Assembly (NCBI GenBank): GCA_016935665.1
Contig: JAFGQN010000058.1
Coordinates: 1 to 48,369 of the forward strand
Direction: 5' to 3'
DNA: 48,369 nucleotides
From: Deltaproteobacteria bacterium
GTDB taxonomy: Bacteria > Myxococcota_A > Polyangia > JAAYKL01
The stretch's first letter is position 1. Every line of letters starts with the position of its first letter. This document shows, piece after piece, positions 30,118 through 38,563 of this stretch. The notes under the pieces were generated by a model, which saw only the letters and a program-made list of their open reading frames with translations, made no database searches and had not been told where the DNA came from. The position numbers were made by a program, and so were the translations under genes.

Positions 30118-30543
30118 TTAGCGCAATTTTTTTTGATAAAAATTTTCCAATATTGTTTTGACTTCTGAAAAATCATGCACAGAAAGGGAATTTTTTTCAA
30201 TATCCTTCAACGGGATACATATCGAATCTTCGATCCAAAACAAGATCACAATTCTGTCTTTTGGGGTCAATTCTTTACCTGACATTGAATTGTATTGTTC
30301 GAGTGGCCACATTATTTCATGCAATTTCCATGTTGAGCTAGTCCAGTAATCATCTATTAAACCAATAATAATATCAGATTCGTTTATTCTTTTTTCAATT
30401 AACTCATACGATGAGAACTCGTTGCTACGATGACAGGGAATCTGATTCTCTTCAAATAATCTTAAAAGATCGTTTCGTTCTTTTTCGTATCTTTGTGAGC
30501 GAGAAATCGATTCAATTACTTCGAATTCAGACAGATAAATCAT
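30118..30543 (-). CDS. TIR-like single-domain protein
   Basis: 141 residues with the TIR order of strands and helices: IYLSE at the start, helix EKERNDLLRLFEEN, then the block ELIEKRINESDIIIGLIDDYWTSSTW and KLHEIMWPLE. In the last block Glu76 lies where TIR NADases carry the catalytic Glu (W-x3-E-I). A further strand RIVILFWI follows. The gene is much more AT-rich than its neighbours, a sign of transfer. Its ATG lies about 10 bases after a group II intron 3' end, with AGGA in between. No partner gene of a defence system (for example a STING, SIR2-like or NLR protein) is adjacent. The fold call is by pattern only; a nucleoside deoxyribosyltransferase-like fold is an alternative. Confidence 0.5.
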   Translation of the reverse strand: MIYLSEFEVIESISRSQRYEKERNDLLRLFEENQIPCHRSNEFSSYELIEKRINESDIIIGLIDDYWTSSTWKLHEIMWPLEQYNSMSGKELTPKDRIVILFWIEDSICIPLKDIEKNSLSVHDFSEVKTILENFYQKKLR

Positions 30544-30555
30544 ATTCCTCCACGG

Positions 30556-30637
30556 GGCGTCCGGGTAGATCAGGGGGGCTTTGTGTCGCCTCCGTCGCCC
30601 CCTAAGAACCGGACAAGACAGTTTCCCGTCATTCCAA
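30556..30637 (-). mobile_element. Group II intron 3' end (domains V-VI), copy A
   Basis: Minus strand: a domain V-like hairpin (30606-30637) with the GGGAAAC cap and the ...TTGTCCGGTTC 3' strand, then TTAGGGGG and a domain VI-like stem ending CTGATCTACCCGGACGCCCC. This matches the usual order in bacterial group II introns. The 5' strand of domain V is damaged (TTGGAATGAC), so it is probably inactive. The shared boundary with copy B stops at the GGGGCG end next to the TIR-like gene. Confidence 0.7.
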
Positions 30638-30646
30638 GGGGCCCCT

Positions 30647-30790
30647 TTAAGCCTTCGTTTCGCGGAAGACCGGCGGTTTAAAACTGGCAGGAAATGGGTT
30701 TATGTTTCTGCTTTTCCTGAGCATAATGAAGTACTCTTTATACCTTGAATCAAAGGGATTTGCATCTGCTTTGATCTTTATGTATTTGAC
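30647..30790 (-). pseudogene. C-terminal tail of a group II intron maturase
   Basis: Minus strand, ending just before domain V: KYIKIKADANPFDSRYKEYF, then FKPPVFRETKA and a stop. The K-I-K-x-D-A-N-P-x-D pattern is typical of the C-terminal end of group II intron reverse transcriptases with an HNH-type end. The reverse transcriptase domains are gone; the 400 bases upstream hold nothing recognisable except a dispersed repeat (30793-30848). Confidence 0.6.
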
Positions 30791-30792
30791 CA

Positions 30793-30848
30793 GTCGCGAC
30801 TTGTTCGCGACACCCGGCAAATTAGTTTGCATTGCAAAATGAGTGAGA
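30793..30848. repeat. Dispersed repeat, copy 2 (~55 bp)
   Basis: GTCGCGACTTGTTCGCGAC, CCCGGCAAATTAGTTTGCA, then TTGCAAAATGAGTGAG; a near copy of 29930-29983. It abuts the maturase tail. Bases 30849-31236 show no gene. Confidence 0.7.
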
Positions 30849-31236
30849 GGGGCGCAGTGTTTCAGATTCGTCGCGGAGATAACACTTTGGTGGTGTCAAT
30901 TGCCGTTTTAGAGTAACAGGACAATTGGCACTCGGTTTTTGGCTGTTTAAGGTAACGGTTGGCTATCTGGACTGCCGTTTTTCCTGGGACCGCCACGCTC
31001 CAGCTCCGCTCTGCGATTCCAGGCACTGCGCAACTGCGGAGCTGAAGCCTGGCGTTTCCAGATGGGCCGCGTCATCAACCCTTGAAAAGAGAATGGCATT
31101 CCGCCCCTGTGCCCCAGTATGATCACGCCATGATGATCGTCGCCTGCCAAGTATTTACGCACCATCACATTTCAACAAATCTGAGGGCGCCACCATGAAC
31201 AGCAACCTCTTCAATATTTTGCCGTTGTTACGCGAT

Positions 31237-31689
31237 TCATGCGTGTTTCTGTTCAAAATACTCTCTTGTTAAAAAGGAGTATGCAACTATTAAAACAATA
31301 ATCTGAATAAATGTCACGATCACTGTGGTTGTCTCAAAGTAGCTGACGAAGAAAAATGGTGCTTCATTAAATCCAGCATATAATGAATGCAGGACGACAA
31401 TTACTCCATACAAATGTCTAGACCACTTTTTCCAGAACAACATTCCAACGACCGCAGTAGTCAAAAGAGAAATATCTAACCAAATTAAGGGTGGAACCAA
31501 AGAGAGACCCCTAAGCCCGTACCAAAAAAAAACATCTTCATGATCCCGTCCAATATCCCAGAACATGTATGGCCTTATCAAAATCACAAAACTGCATATG
31601 CTTGAAAACACAAGAACATCTCGAAACACTTTTATGTAATTAAAACCTGGCACTGATTCGTTCCATTCTTTCTTGACGCGTACCGCCAT
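31237..31689 (-). CDS. Small membrane protein of unknown function
   Basis: Up to 150 residues with four hydrophobic segments: about 25-42 (VLVFSSICSFVILI), 60-85, 92-110 and 120-140 (VTFIQIIVLIVAYSFL), then a short charged tail (TREYFEQKHA). Not recognised. The AT-rich coding sequence contrasts with the GC-rich intron remnant that ends about 45 bases upstream of the ATG, which suggests transfer. No good ribosome site precedes ATG 31689, so an internal start is possible. Confidence 0.55.
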   Translation of the reverse strand: MAVRVKKEWNESVPGFNYIKVFRDVLVFSSICSFVILIRPYMFWDIGRDHEDVFFWYGLRGLSLVPPLIWLDISLLTTAVVGMLFWKKWSRHLYGVIVVLHSLYAGFNEAPFFFVSYFETTTVIVTFIQIIVLIVAYSFLTREYFEQKHA

Positions 31690-31734
31690 GTTTCACGGGC
31701 GCCTGACCTCGCGTCAGCGCGGTTGGGTGTCCAC

Positions 31735-31808
31735 GTTCCGAGTAGAAGCCGGGGTTTCCCCCGACGTCCCCAAAAGACCCGTGCGTGATGATTTCCCTCA
31801 CACGGTTC
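31735..31808 (-). mobile_element. Group II intron 3' end (domains V-VI), copy C
   Basis: Minus strand: domain V hairpin GAACCGTGTGAGGGAAAT with its 3' strand ATCACGCACGGGTC (31776-31808), then TTTTGGGG and a domain VI-like stem (GTCGGGG-GAAA-CCCCGGC) ending TTCTACTCGGAAC. It is a different intron lineage from copies A and B, with a better preserved domain V. Upstream is a further hairpin (ACCGGAG-agaacg-CTCCGGT). No maturase tail was recognised next to it. Confidence 0.65.
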
Positions 31809-31917
31809 CTCGTAACCGGAGCGTTCTCTCCGGTTGCCGTTTCGCTGACAAGGCCGCCGGCGCATGACATTGCTGCCCTCAGCATGTTTGCGCAATCCTC
31901 GGTTTGGGAAGTGGGAG

Positions 31918-32208
31918 ATGGTTTCGATATACATTGTCAAATTTCTCCCATTTAACATGCCCGTTTCTTGTGCGCCTGCCAAGCCTGATCTTGTCTCCTG
32001 CTCAAAGGCGTTTGAAAAAAAGTATGGTTCTGACCGGGATGTTGTGATCACTAGTAGTGCGAAATCCGAACTGGAAAAGAACGATATAAAAGGTCCATCG
32101 ATATTTAAAAAAGACAAAGCAGCTGGATTGGTCAGATTAAAGCAAAACAACCAATTGGTGTTAAGCACTCTTGCCGCATATGACAGCATTTTCAAAGAAA
32201 ATAAATAG
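31918..32208 (+). CDS. Possible small hypothetical protein
   Basis: A 96-codon frame whose second half is polar and protein-like (FEKKYGSDRDVVITSSAKSELEKNDIKG). No family recognised and no convincing ribosome site, so it may be a gene fragment. Further along, 32246-32349 on the same strand reads ALTPGMYCPFKVTSLNDAG and stops, another fragment-like piece. Bases 32350-32396 hold nothing. Confidence 0.3.
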   Translation: MVSIYIVKFLPFNMPVSCAPAKPDLVSCSKAFEKKYGSDRDVVITSSAKSELEKNDIKGPSIFKKDKAAGLVRLKQNNQLVLSTLAAYDSIFKENK

Positions 32209-32396
32209 CGGCAAAAGCCTAATCGGGTAATCGGTTTTTTTTCGGCATTGACCCCCGGCATGTATTGCCCGTTCAAGGTCACCTCATTGAACGATGCGGG
32301 CACCCCTATCTGCACCACCGAAGATCTCAAGGGCGTGTTTTACCTGTAGCCCGCAGTTGCCGCCGACATCCCCGTCCAACTCCGACCGCCAACCCA

Positions 32397-33722
32397 CTAC
32401 GCCACCACACCGCACCATTCCAACGCGCTGATGGCATAGGTTTTGGCCGCGATCATCAGCTCTTCGATATCCACAAACTCATTGACGGCGTGAGCTACCA
32501 GAATGCTTCCCGGGCCATAGGTAATAGCGGGAATCCCGCGGGCATTCAGATAGGCGGCATCATTGACAGCGGTGAATCCCTGAAACACAGCGGACGTTCC
32601 GGTCGCCGATTCGTGGGCTGCAGCGCAGATGGTGCACAGGGGAAAATCCACATCCACATTGAACGGCGGCCAGTGGAGCATCCATTCCACCTTCGGCGGA
32701 TTCTTTTCAAGCCACGGGTCGAGACTGGCGGCCTTTTGAATGTAGGTTTCGATTTCCTTTTTCACGTTCTCGGAATTCTCATGAGGCGGAAACCACACGG
32801 CATAATCCATCTGGCAGTATTCCGATACGATGTACGGGTTTGGCGTACCGGCTGGACCACCTTCAATGACACCGGGATGAATGGTAAACTGTCCCGGCAA
32901 AAACAGCGGATGGGTTTTAGTTATGCCCCACTGCTGTTCCAGCTGTTGAAGCGCATTTAAAATCAACACGCCTTTTTCAATGGCATTGACACCAATTTTA
33001 CTACCGCTTCCGCCCGGACGCATAATATGCCATCGCACCGAAGAATGGGTGGACTTTCCGATACAGCTTATCCGCATCCAGAAGAGCCCGCAACTGGACG
33101 GCTCCACTGCGAGATTCACCGGCGGACCCGAGGGTTCCGAGACAATCGCTCCATCCGCAAGGTATCCGCGATCAATCACCGCGGTGGTGCCCAGTTCATG
33201 ACTCATGGTCTCCTCCCCCACGACACTTTCAAACAGCAAATCCCCCCGCAGCCGGAATCCGGCGCTGACGATTGCCTTTGCCGCCATCACCTGGGCGCAC
33301 AGGCCGCCTTTCATGTCGCAGGCGCCGCGACCATAAATTCTTCCCTGTTCAATTTTTCCACTGAACGGATTACCCCATTTCCAGTCATCGAAATTTCCCA
33401 CCGGTACCGTGTCGATGTGTCCGTTGAAAATCAGCGAACGGCCACCGCCTTCACCCGTGAACGTCGCCACCAGATTGGTTCGATCCAGTTCCACCTCGAA
33501 CATGTCAATCGATGCGCCAAGCGGCGCCACCACATCCCGGAGAATTTCATTGCATCGTTTCTCGCCACCCAGCTCAGCTTCAGTGTCCACTCCCGCACTA
33601 AGCGGATTGATGCTCCGAGTCTGCACCAGCTTCTGGCACAGCTCAATCAGCTCATCCCTCGAGTCTTCAATGACGTCAGAAACATGATTTAAAATCGATT
33701 CACTAACTTTAATGTTTTTCAT
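32397..33722 (-). CDS. M20 family metallopeptidase (ArgE/DapE-like deacylase)
   Basis: Zinc hydrolase that removes an acyl or aminoacyl group from an amino acid. Metal ligands are visible: His and Asp in FNGHIDTVPVGN, Asp in GRGACDMKGG, Glu pair in VVGEETMSHELGT. A lid domain follows (from about 200), and the last ligand His is in GPGSILVAHAVNEFV. The frame extends to 33770, but GGGGG just before ATG 33722 sets the start (441 residues). It is divergent from the aryl-pyruvate operon; a role in releasing amino acids for that pathway is inferred. Substrate cannot be read from the sequence. Confidence 0.88.
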   Translation of the reverse strand: MKNIKVSESILNHVSDVIEDSRDELIELCQKLVQTRSINPLSAGVDTEAELGGEKRCNEILRDVVAPLGASIDMFEVELDRTNLVATFTGEGGGRSLIFNGHIDTVPVGNFDDWKWGNPFSGKIEQGRIYGRGACDMKGGLCAQVMAAKAIVSAGFRLRGDLLFESVVGEETMSHELGTTAVIDRGYLADGAIVSEPSGPPVNLAVEPSSCGLFWMRISCIGKSTHSSVRWHIMRPGGSGSKIGVNAIEKGVLILNALQQLEQQWGITKTHPLFLPGQFTIHPGVIEGGPAGTPNPYIVSEYCQMDYAVWFPPHENSENVKKEIETYIQKAASLDPWLEKNPPKVEWMLHWPPFNVDVDFPLCTICAAAHESATGTSAVFQGFTAVNDAAYLNARGIPAITYGPGSILVAHAVNEFVDIEELMIAAKTYAISALEWCGVVA

Positions 33723-34251
33723 GCTATCCCCCTTTTTTTTAACGATTGTTGTATATCTGGCCATATCCATTCCCGAATACAGGCCGCAAAAAAGCCAGTT
33801 GAAATCTACCTTCTATTCATTATGATTCCTGTTATTCCGCTCAAGTTTGATTTCGTAAACATGAAAATCGCATTCATCCAAAAAAAATGGCATCAGAATC
33901 CGCGCTCCAAGCTGAAAATATTGAGACAATATCGCGTTATCATTGAGAGCCGTGATGGCTGTTCTGTGAAGCTGGTTAATGCGGAAATATGTAGACAATT
34001 TATCCGTGGCAACCAGTTAAATTGTGCGAAGGACCATGATTTTGGAATGCAAAGACGCACCAGTGCATTGTGCTATATTGTTGGCCAAAGCGTTTTCGGG
34101 CAATCTCTGTCCAAATAAATAGTCCGCTATTAATACAAGGGACTAATACAGGGGACGGAGAACTTCGATATTGAAACAAAATCTGCAGGACAGTCCATCG
34201 CGCCAAAATGAAAGGGCGAAACGCAAAATAGTTCGTTATTGGTCAGTATTG

Positions 34252-34280
34252 TTGTTATTCGGGCGATCAATTGATATCAT
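34252..34280 (+). promoter_or_regulatory. Promoter of the iorA-iorB-paaK-ACT operon
   Basis: TTGTTA (34252-34257), 17-base spacer, TATCAT (34275-34280), about 37 bases before the TTG start codon. The remaining stretch 33723-34251 shows no recognised gene; a plus-strand frame at 33822-34118 (98 codons) has no known relative. Confidence 0.5.
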
Positions 34281-34317
34281 GTGTTTTTTCGTATTTTTTT
34301 TAATTAAGGAGACAAAA

Positions 34318-35907
34318 TTGACACGCAAATTTTTGATGGGTAATGAAGCGGTGGCTTTGGGCGCATTTCATGCTCGCGCGAAACGGGGAACCGGCTATCC
34401 AGGAACGCCTTCCAGCGAAATTCTCGATGTGTTTAATCGTTTGGGCGGCGCTGCAGCCTGGGCGCCGAATGAAAAAGTGGCAGCCGAAGTTGCGCTTGGC
34501 GTAGCCTTTGCGGGTACGCGCGCATTCGTTACCATGAAACATGTGGGGCTTAACGTGGCGGCGGATGTATTGTTTACTGCGGCATACAGTGGGGTGGACG
34601 GCGCACTGGTGTTTGTTGTGGCCGATGACCCTGGCATGGCGTCAAGTCAAAATGAACAGGACACGGCTCGCTATGCTGTGGCGGCCGGGGTTCCCTTGCT
34701 GGAACCCGCTGATTCCCAGGACGCCTACGATTTTACCCGTCTGGCGTTTGCTGTTTCAGAACGATGGAAAATCCCGGTGCTTATAAAGCTGACCACTCGG
34801 GTTTGCCATTCGGGAACGGTGGTGGTGCCACGCCCTGAAGATGCCGAGGCCCCTGTAGCGAAATTTAATAGAGATATAAAAAGCCACGTGATGGTTCCCG
34901 GACATGCGCGCCCAGCCCATCGACAGCTCAGAAAAAAACTTGCGGAAATCGCGGAGTGGAATATCAAAGAAGGCCCCAATCGGCGAATCGAAGGATGCGG
35001 AGACCTCGGCATTATCACTGCAGGAGTCGCGTTTGCCCACGCGAAAGAGGCCGCGCCCGACGCTGCTTTTTACAAAGTGGGAATGAGCTATCCGCTTCCA
35101 ATGAAAAACCTCATCGAATTTTGCAACGACATGAAGCGAGCGGTGGTAATTGAAGAAAACGATCCCTGCATGCGCGACGCCATTCTGGCGGCCGGTGGAA
35201 ATTTGTCACATGTGTCGGAGGAAATGCGCTTTGGCGAGCTGAATGTCCATCGCATTCGGGGGCTGCTTTCAGATGATACGCCGGAAGTACAGCCGGTTCC
35301 ATCCGGAAAGCCTCCTGGACTCTGTGCCGGATGCCCCCATGACAGGGTTTTTCGCATATTAAAGCAAAACGACTGTATTGTCGCTGGAGACATCGGTTGC
35401 TACACTTTGGCGGCGCTTCCACCACTGGAAGCCATGGACACTCAGATTTGTATGGGCGCTTCCATTGGCATGGGATTGGGGCTTCGCCACGCATTGCCCG
35501 AAAAGGACGCCAGACGAGTTGTCAGTGTGATTGGTGACAGCACTTTTGTTCATAGTGGCCTGACAGGGTTGGCGGAGATGGCGTATAACGTCCCAAAGAC
35601 CGGTCACGTGCTCCTTATTCTCGACAACGGCACTACCGCGATGACCGGTCAACAGGAACATCCCGGCACCGGACGCACTCTGGATGCAGAGCCCGCCAGT
35701 CAACTGGATTATGCAAAAGTGGCCAAAGCAATGAACATTCCAAATGTGTTTGTTTTTGATGTGGTAAAAGAAAAGGACGCATTCGAACAGGCGCTAAAAA
35801 ATGCGCTCGCCAAAAATGAACTCACCGTCATTATTGCACGGCGTCCCTGTGTGCTGGCAGCCGCAAGGTTGGGCGCGCAAAAAAAACCGAAAGGAGGCGC
35901 CCTGTGA
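34318..35907 (+). CDS. iorA: Indolepyruvate:ferredoxin oxidoreductase alpha subunit, lacking the ferredoxin domain
   Basis: Thiamine-diphosphate enzyme that oxidises aryl pyruvates (from Phe, Tyr, Trp) to aryl-acetyl-CoA with ferredoxin as acceptor. Opening FLMGNEAVALGAFHARAK and TGYPGTPSSE match the pyrimidine-binding part; GLCAGCPHD and the ThDP site GDSTFVHSG with NGTTAMTGQQEHPGTG follow. The start is TTG 34318 with AAGGAG 6 bases before it. The protein ends at residue 529 right after RRPCVLAAARLG and has none of the C-terminal CxxCxxC ferredoxin clusters usual in IorA. It overlaps iorB by four bases. Confidence 0.9.
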   Translation: MTRKFLMGNEAVALGAFHARAKRGTGYPGTPSSEILDVFNRLGGAAAWAPNEKVAAEVALGVAFAGTRAFVTMKHVGLNVAADVLFTAAYSGVDGALVFVVADDPGMASSQNEQDTARYAVAAGVPLLEPADSQDAYDFTRLAFAVSERWKIPVLIKLTTRVCHSGTVVVPRPEDAEAPVAKFNRDIKSHVMVPGHARPAHRQLRKKLAEIAEWNIKEGPNRRIEGCGDLGIITAGVAFAHAKEAAPDAAFYKVGMSYPLPMKNLIEFCNDMKRAVVIEENDPCMRDAILAAGGNLSHVSEEMRFGELNVHRIRGLLSDDTPEVQPVPSGKPPGLCAGCPHDRVFRILKQNDCIVAGDIGCYTLAALPPLEAMDTQICMGASIGMGLGLRHALPEKDARRVVSVIGDSTFVHSGLTGLAEMAYNVPKTGHVLLILDNGTTAMTGQQEHPGTGRTLDAEPASQLDYAKVAKAMNIPNVFVFDVVKEKDAFEQALKNALAKNELTVIIARRPCVLAAARLGAQKKPKGGAL

Positions 35908-36395
35908 ACGACAGAACAATTAACGTCCGGATCGCTGGTCTCGGAGGCATGGGCGTTCTCAGGTCTTCCCTGATTTTGGCGGAACTTGCGTTTCGAAATG
36001 GATTGGATGTAAAGAAATCCGAAGTCCACGGAATGGCTCAACGCGGGGGTTCGGTCTGCAGTGATGTCCGGTTCGGCGTCGCGGTCGGCAGCCCCATGAT
36101 TCCTTCGGGCGAAGTGAACTATCTCATTCTCATGGAAGAGGCCGACCTTCCGCTCTATCAAATGGATTTGAGCGCAGACGCCACTGTTTTTACCGCATCG
36201 CAGATTCCGTTAACACGCCTGGCCACAAAACGCGCTTTGAACATCGCCATGCTTGGATTGCTCAGCAGCGAACTCGATTTTTCACAGGATGCCTGGCGCG
36301 ATGTCATTCACGACTATTTGCCTCCTAAAATTCACGCGGCCAACGATGATGCGTTCGCACTGGGCCGCGCCATCGCACAAGGAGAAAAACAATGA
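35904..36395 (+). CDS. iorB: Indolepyruvate:ferredoxin oxidoreductase beta subunit
   Basis: The small gamma/beta-type subunit of the 2-oxoacid oxidoreductase family. GLGGMGVLRSSLILAELA and KKSEVHGMAQRGGSV are the family's signature. 163 residues, shorter than the usual ~190-200. It overlaps both neighbours by four bases (ATGA), so subunits are made together. Confidence 0.9.
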   Translation: MNDRTINVRIAGLGGMGVLRSSLILAELAFRNGLDVKKSEVHGMAQRGGSVCSDVRFGVAVGSPMIPSGEVNYLILMEEADLPLYQMDLSADATVFTASQIPLTRLATKRALNIAMLGLLSSELDFSQDAWRDVIHDYLPPKIHAANDDAFALGRAIAQGEKQ

Positions 36396-37717
36396 CGACG
36401 CATATTCACCCGGAGTCCATGCCGGACTATCTCGATTTAAATGCTTTACGCAAAGTGCAACTTGAAAGACTCAGGCACACGGTGAGCCGTTGCTACGAAA
36501 ATGTCGCGTTGTTCCGCAGCAGAATGGAAGAAGCCGGAATCACGCCTGCAGACATCGGTTCTCTTGAAGATGTGCACAAACTGCCTTTCACGGAAAAATC
36601 CGATTTGCGGGACACGTATCCGTATGGTCTGTTTGCGGCGCCGATGGCCCAGGTCGTTCGCCTTCATGCGTCAAGCGGCACAACAGGCAAGCCGATTGTT
36701 GTCGGTTACACAAAAGCAGACCTCGACGTGTGGAGCTCGGTGATGCTGCGCTCCTTTGCGGCCACCGGCATTACACACGGAGATGTCATTCAGAATGCAT
36801 ATGGTTATGGACTGTTTACCGGCGGACTGGGCGCGCATTATGGTGCAGAACGTCTCGGTGCCACAGTTGTGCCAATTTCAGGCGGCAATACTGAACGTCA
36901 AATCATGGTGATGAAGGATTTCGGTGTCACCGGTGTATGTTGCACTCCCAGTTACTTTGTTCATATTATCGAAAAAATTAAGGCGGGCGCTTTTGGGTTT
37001 GAAGACCTGAAGGTCCGTGTGGGCATATTTGGCGCCGAGCCCTGGACTTGCGAGATGCGCAACTACATCGAACAGGAATCCGGCATTAGAGCCTTTGATA
37101 TTTATGGTCTTTCCGAAATTATCGGACCAGGCGTGGGAATTGAATGCCCGGAGCAGGCCGGACTGCATATCTTTGAAGACCACTTTCTCATGGAAATCGT
37201 TGATCCCCAGACTGGCGAACCGCTTCCCGATGGAGAGGAAGGTGAGCTGGTTTTTACCACGCTCACCAAGCAGGCGTTTCCAATGATCCGCTACCGCACA
37301 CATGACATCACCTCGATTATAAAGGAAAAATGCGACTGCGGTCGCACCATTAAGCGTATTAAGAGAATCCGATCCCGCAGTGATGACATGATGATCATTC
37401 GAGGGGTAAATGTATTTCCGTCTCAAATTGAGGCGGCGTTGCTTTCGTTGCGGGAGACGTTGCCCCACTACCAGATTATTCTTACCAATAAAGGGGGGCT
37501 CGATCAAATAGATGTCGAGGTTGAAGTTATGCAAGACCTTATTGGTGACCGGATTCGAGAAATAGAAGAAATGCGAAAACGCATTTCACACGCCATCGAA
37601 AATATTATCGGTTTGCGGGTACCGGTCCATCTGGTGGAACCAGGAGCCATCGCACGCAGTGAAGGCAAGGCGAAGCGTGTCGTAGATCGACGCAACAAAC
37701 AGGGAGGCGCCCAATGA
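36392..37717 (+). CDS. paaK: Phenylacetate-CoA ligase
   Basis: Adenylate-forming enzyme that links aryl-acetate with CoA. The P-loop LHASSGTTGKPIVVGYT, the core YGLSEIIGPGVGIEC and the hinge region RYRTHDIT are as expected. 441 residues. A set of Cys residues in KCDCGRTIKRI is typical of PaaK. In an IOR operon the enzyme may run in reverse, conserving the thioester made by IorAB as ATP, as in archaeal and other anaerobic amino acid fermenters; direction is an inference. Confidence 0.93.
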   Translation: MTTHIHPESMPDYLDLNALRKVQLERLRHTVSRCYENVALFRSRMEEAGITPADIGSLEDVHKLPFTEKSDLRDTYPYGLFAAPMAQVVRLHASSGTTGKPIVVGYTKADLDVWSSVMLRSFAATGITHGDVIQNAYGYGLFTGGLGAHYGAERLGATVVPISGGNTERQIMVMKDFGVTGVCCTPSYFVHIIEKIKAGAFGFEDLKVRVGIFGAEPWTCEMRNYIEQESGIRAFDIYGLSEIIGPGVGIECPEQAGLHIFEDHFLMEIVDPQTGEPLPDGEEGELVFTTLTKQAFPMIRYRTHDITSIIKEKCDCGRTIKRIKRIRSRSDDMMIIRGVNVFPSQIEAALLSLRETLPHYQIILTNKGGLDQIDVEVEVMQDLIGDRIREIEEMRKRISHAIENIIGLRVPVHLVEPGAIARSEGKAKRVVDRRNKQGGAQ

Positions 37718-38166
37718 AACTCAAACAAATTTCTGTTTTCCTGGAAAACCGTCCAGGGCACCTGAATCAGATTTGCGGTGTTCTAAAAGAGGCGAACATC
37801 AATCTGGTAACGCTAACGCTGGCAGACACCAGCGAATTCGGTTTGCTGCGGCTTATCGTGCGCGAATGGGAAAAAGCGCGCGCGGTGCTTGAGAATGCGG
37901 GATATGCAGTCAACGTCACGGAGGTCATCGCTATTGAGGTGCCCAACGAACCGGGAGGTCTACATCGAATCCTTCAGGTGGCCAGCAAAGGCAGATTGAC
38001 AGTGGAGTACATGTATGCCTTTACTTTTGGGCGCAACGGCAACACACAAATTGTCTTTCGCTTTAGCAATATGGAACGTGCCGCCGAAGTACTCACCTCG
38101 GCGGGAATTAATGTATTGTCTGCGGTGGAGTTTTACGAGGAAAACAGCCTGGGGAATTGCAGTTGA
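37714..38166 (+). CDS. Tandem ACT-domain protein
   Basis: Two ACT domains in 150 residues: the first begins KLKQISVFLENRPGHLNQIC, the second ALEVPNEPGGLHRI-like (residues about 70-145). ACT domains bind amino acids. As the last gene of the ior-paaK operon it probably senses an aromatic amino acid and modulates the ligase or oxidoreductase. Overlaps paaK by four bases. Confidence 0.88.
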   Translation: MKLKQISVFLENRPGHLNQICGVLKEANINLVTLTLADTSEFGLLRLIVREWEKARAVLENAGYAVNVTEVIAIEVPNEPGGLHRILQVASKGRLTVEYMYAFTFGRNGNTQIVFRFSNMERAAEVLTSAGINVLSAVEFYEENSLGNCS

Positions 38167-38236
38167 AATATGCGGCAGTGGGATAGAGAAGGAACTGAAA
38201 AGTATGTCAATTGAAAACACATGACCCCTTAATCCT

Positions 38237-38563
38237 TCAGCGCAACAGTCTTTTAAACAGAAGATCCTCAAGATTCCGCCGTCCATCTGCAACAACAACA
38301 ATCAGGACAGTTTTGTCATCGATTTCGAAGATAATTCGCCACGGCGAAATTATTAGTTCTCGATACTTGGTTATTCCCTGATTTGCTAACTCTGGTACAA
38401 CACGGCATCGTTCGGGTTCGAAATAGGGAGACGAAACTCTTTCTCGAATTTTCTTAACGGATTTTAACGCTGATGTGGGACTTTTCTCTGCAATAAACTC
38501 GGAAATATCAATCAAATCTAATCTGGCTGGTCCTGCCCAATTAACTCTGAATTTTTTCCTCAT
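38237..38563 (-). CDS. RelE/ParE-family toxin
   Basis: 108 residues. The start FRVNWAGPARLDLIDISEFIAEKSPTSA is the usual first strand and helices; CRVVPELA-N and KYRELIISPWRIIFEID are the core strands, and VLIVVVADGRRNLEDLL closes the fold. The Arg in the PWRIIF block is typical of ParE/RelE toxins. It overlaps the antitoxin gene by four bases. Confidence 0.9.
   Translation of the reverse strand: MRKKFRVNWAGPARLDLIDISEFIAEKSPTSALKSVKKIRERVSSPYFEPERCRVVPELANQGITKYRELIISPWRIIFEIDDKTVLIVVVADGRRNLEDLLFKRLLR

Noticed and set aside
30556-30680. Integron attC sites beside cassette-like genes
   Set aside because: The repeats lie upstream, not downstream, of the small genes, and their structure fits group II intron domains V-VI with a maturase tail. 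No integrase gene is seen.
31640-31885. Minus-strand frame of 81 codons
   Set aside because: It runs through the intron RNA structure (copy C); its apparent conservation would come from the RNA.
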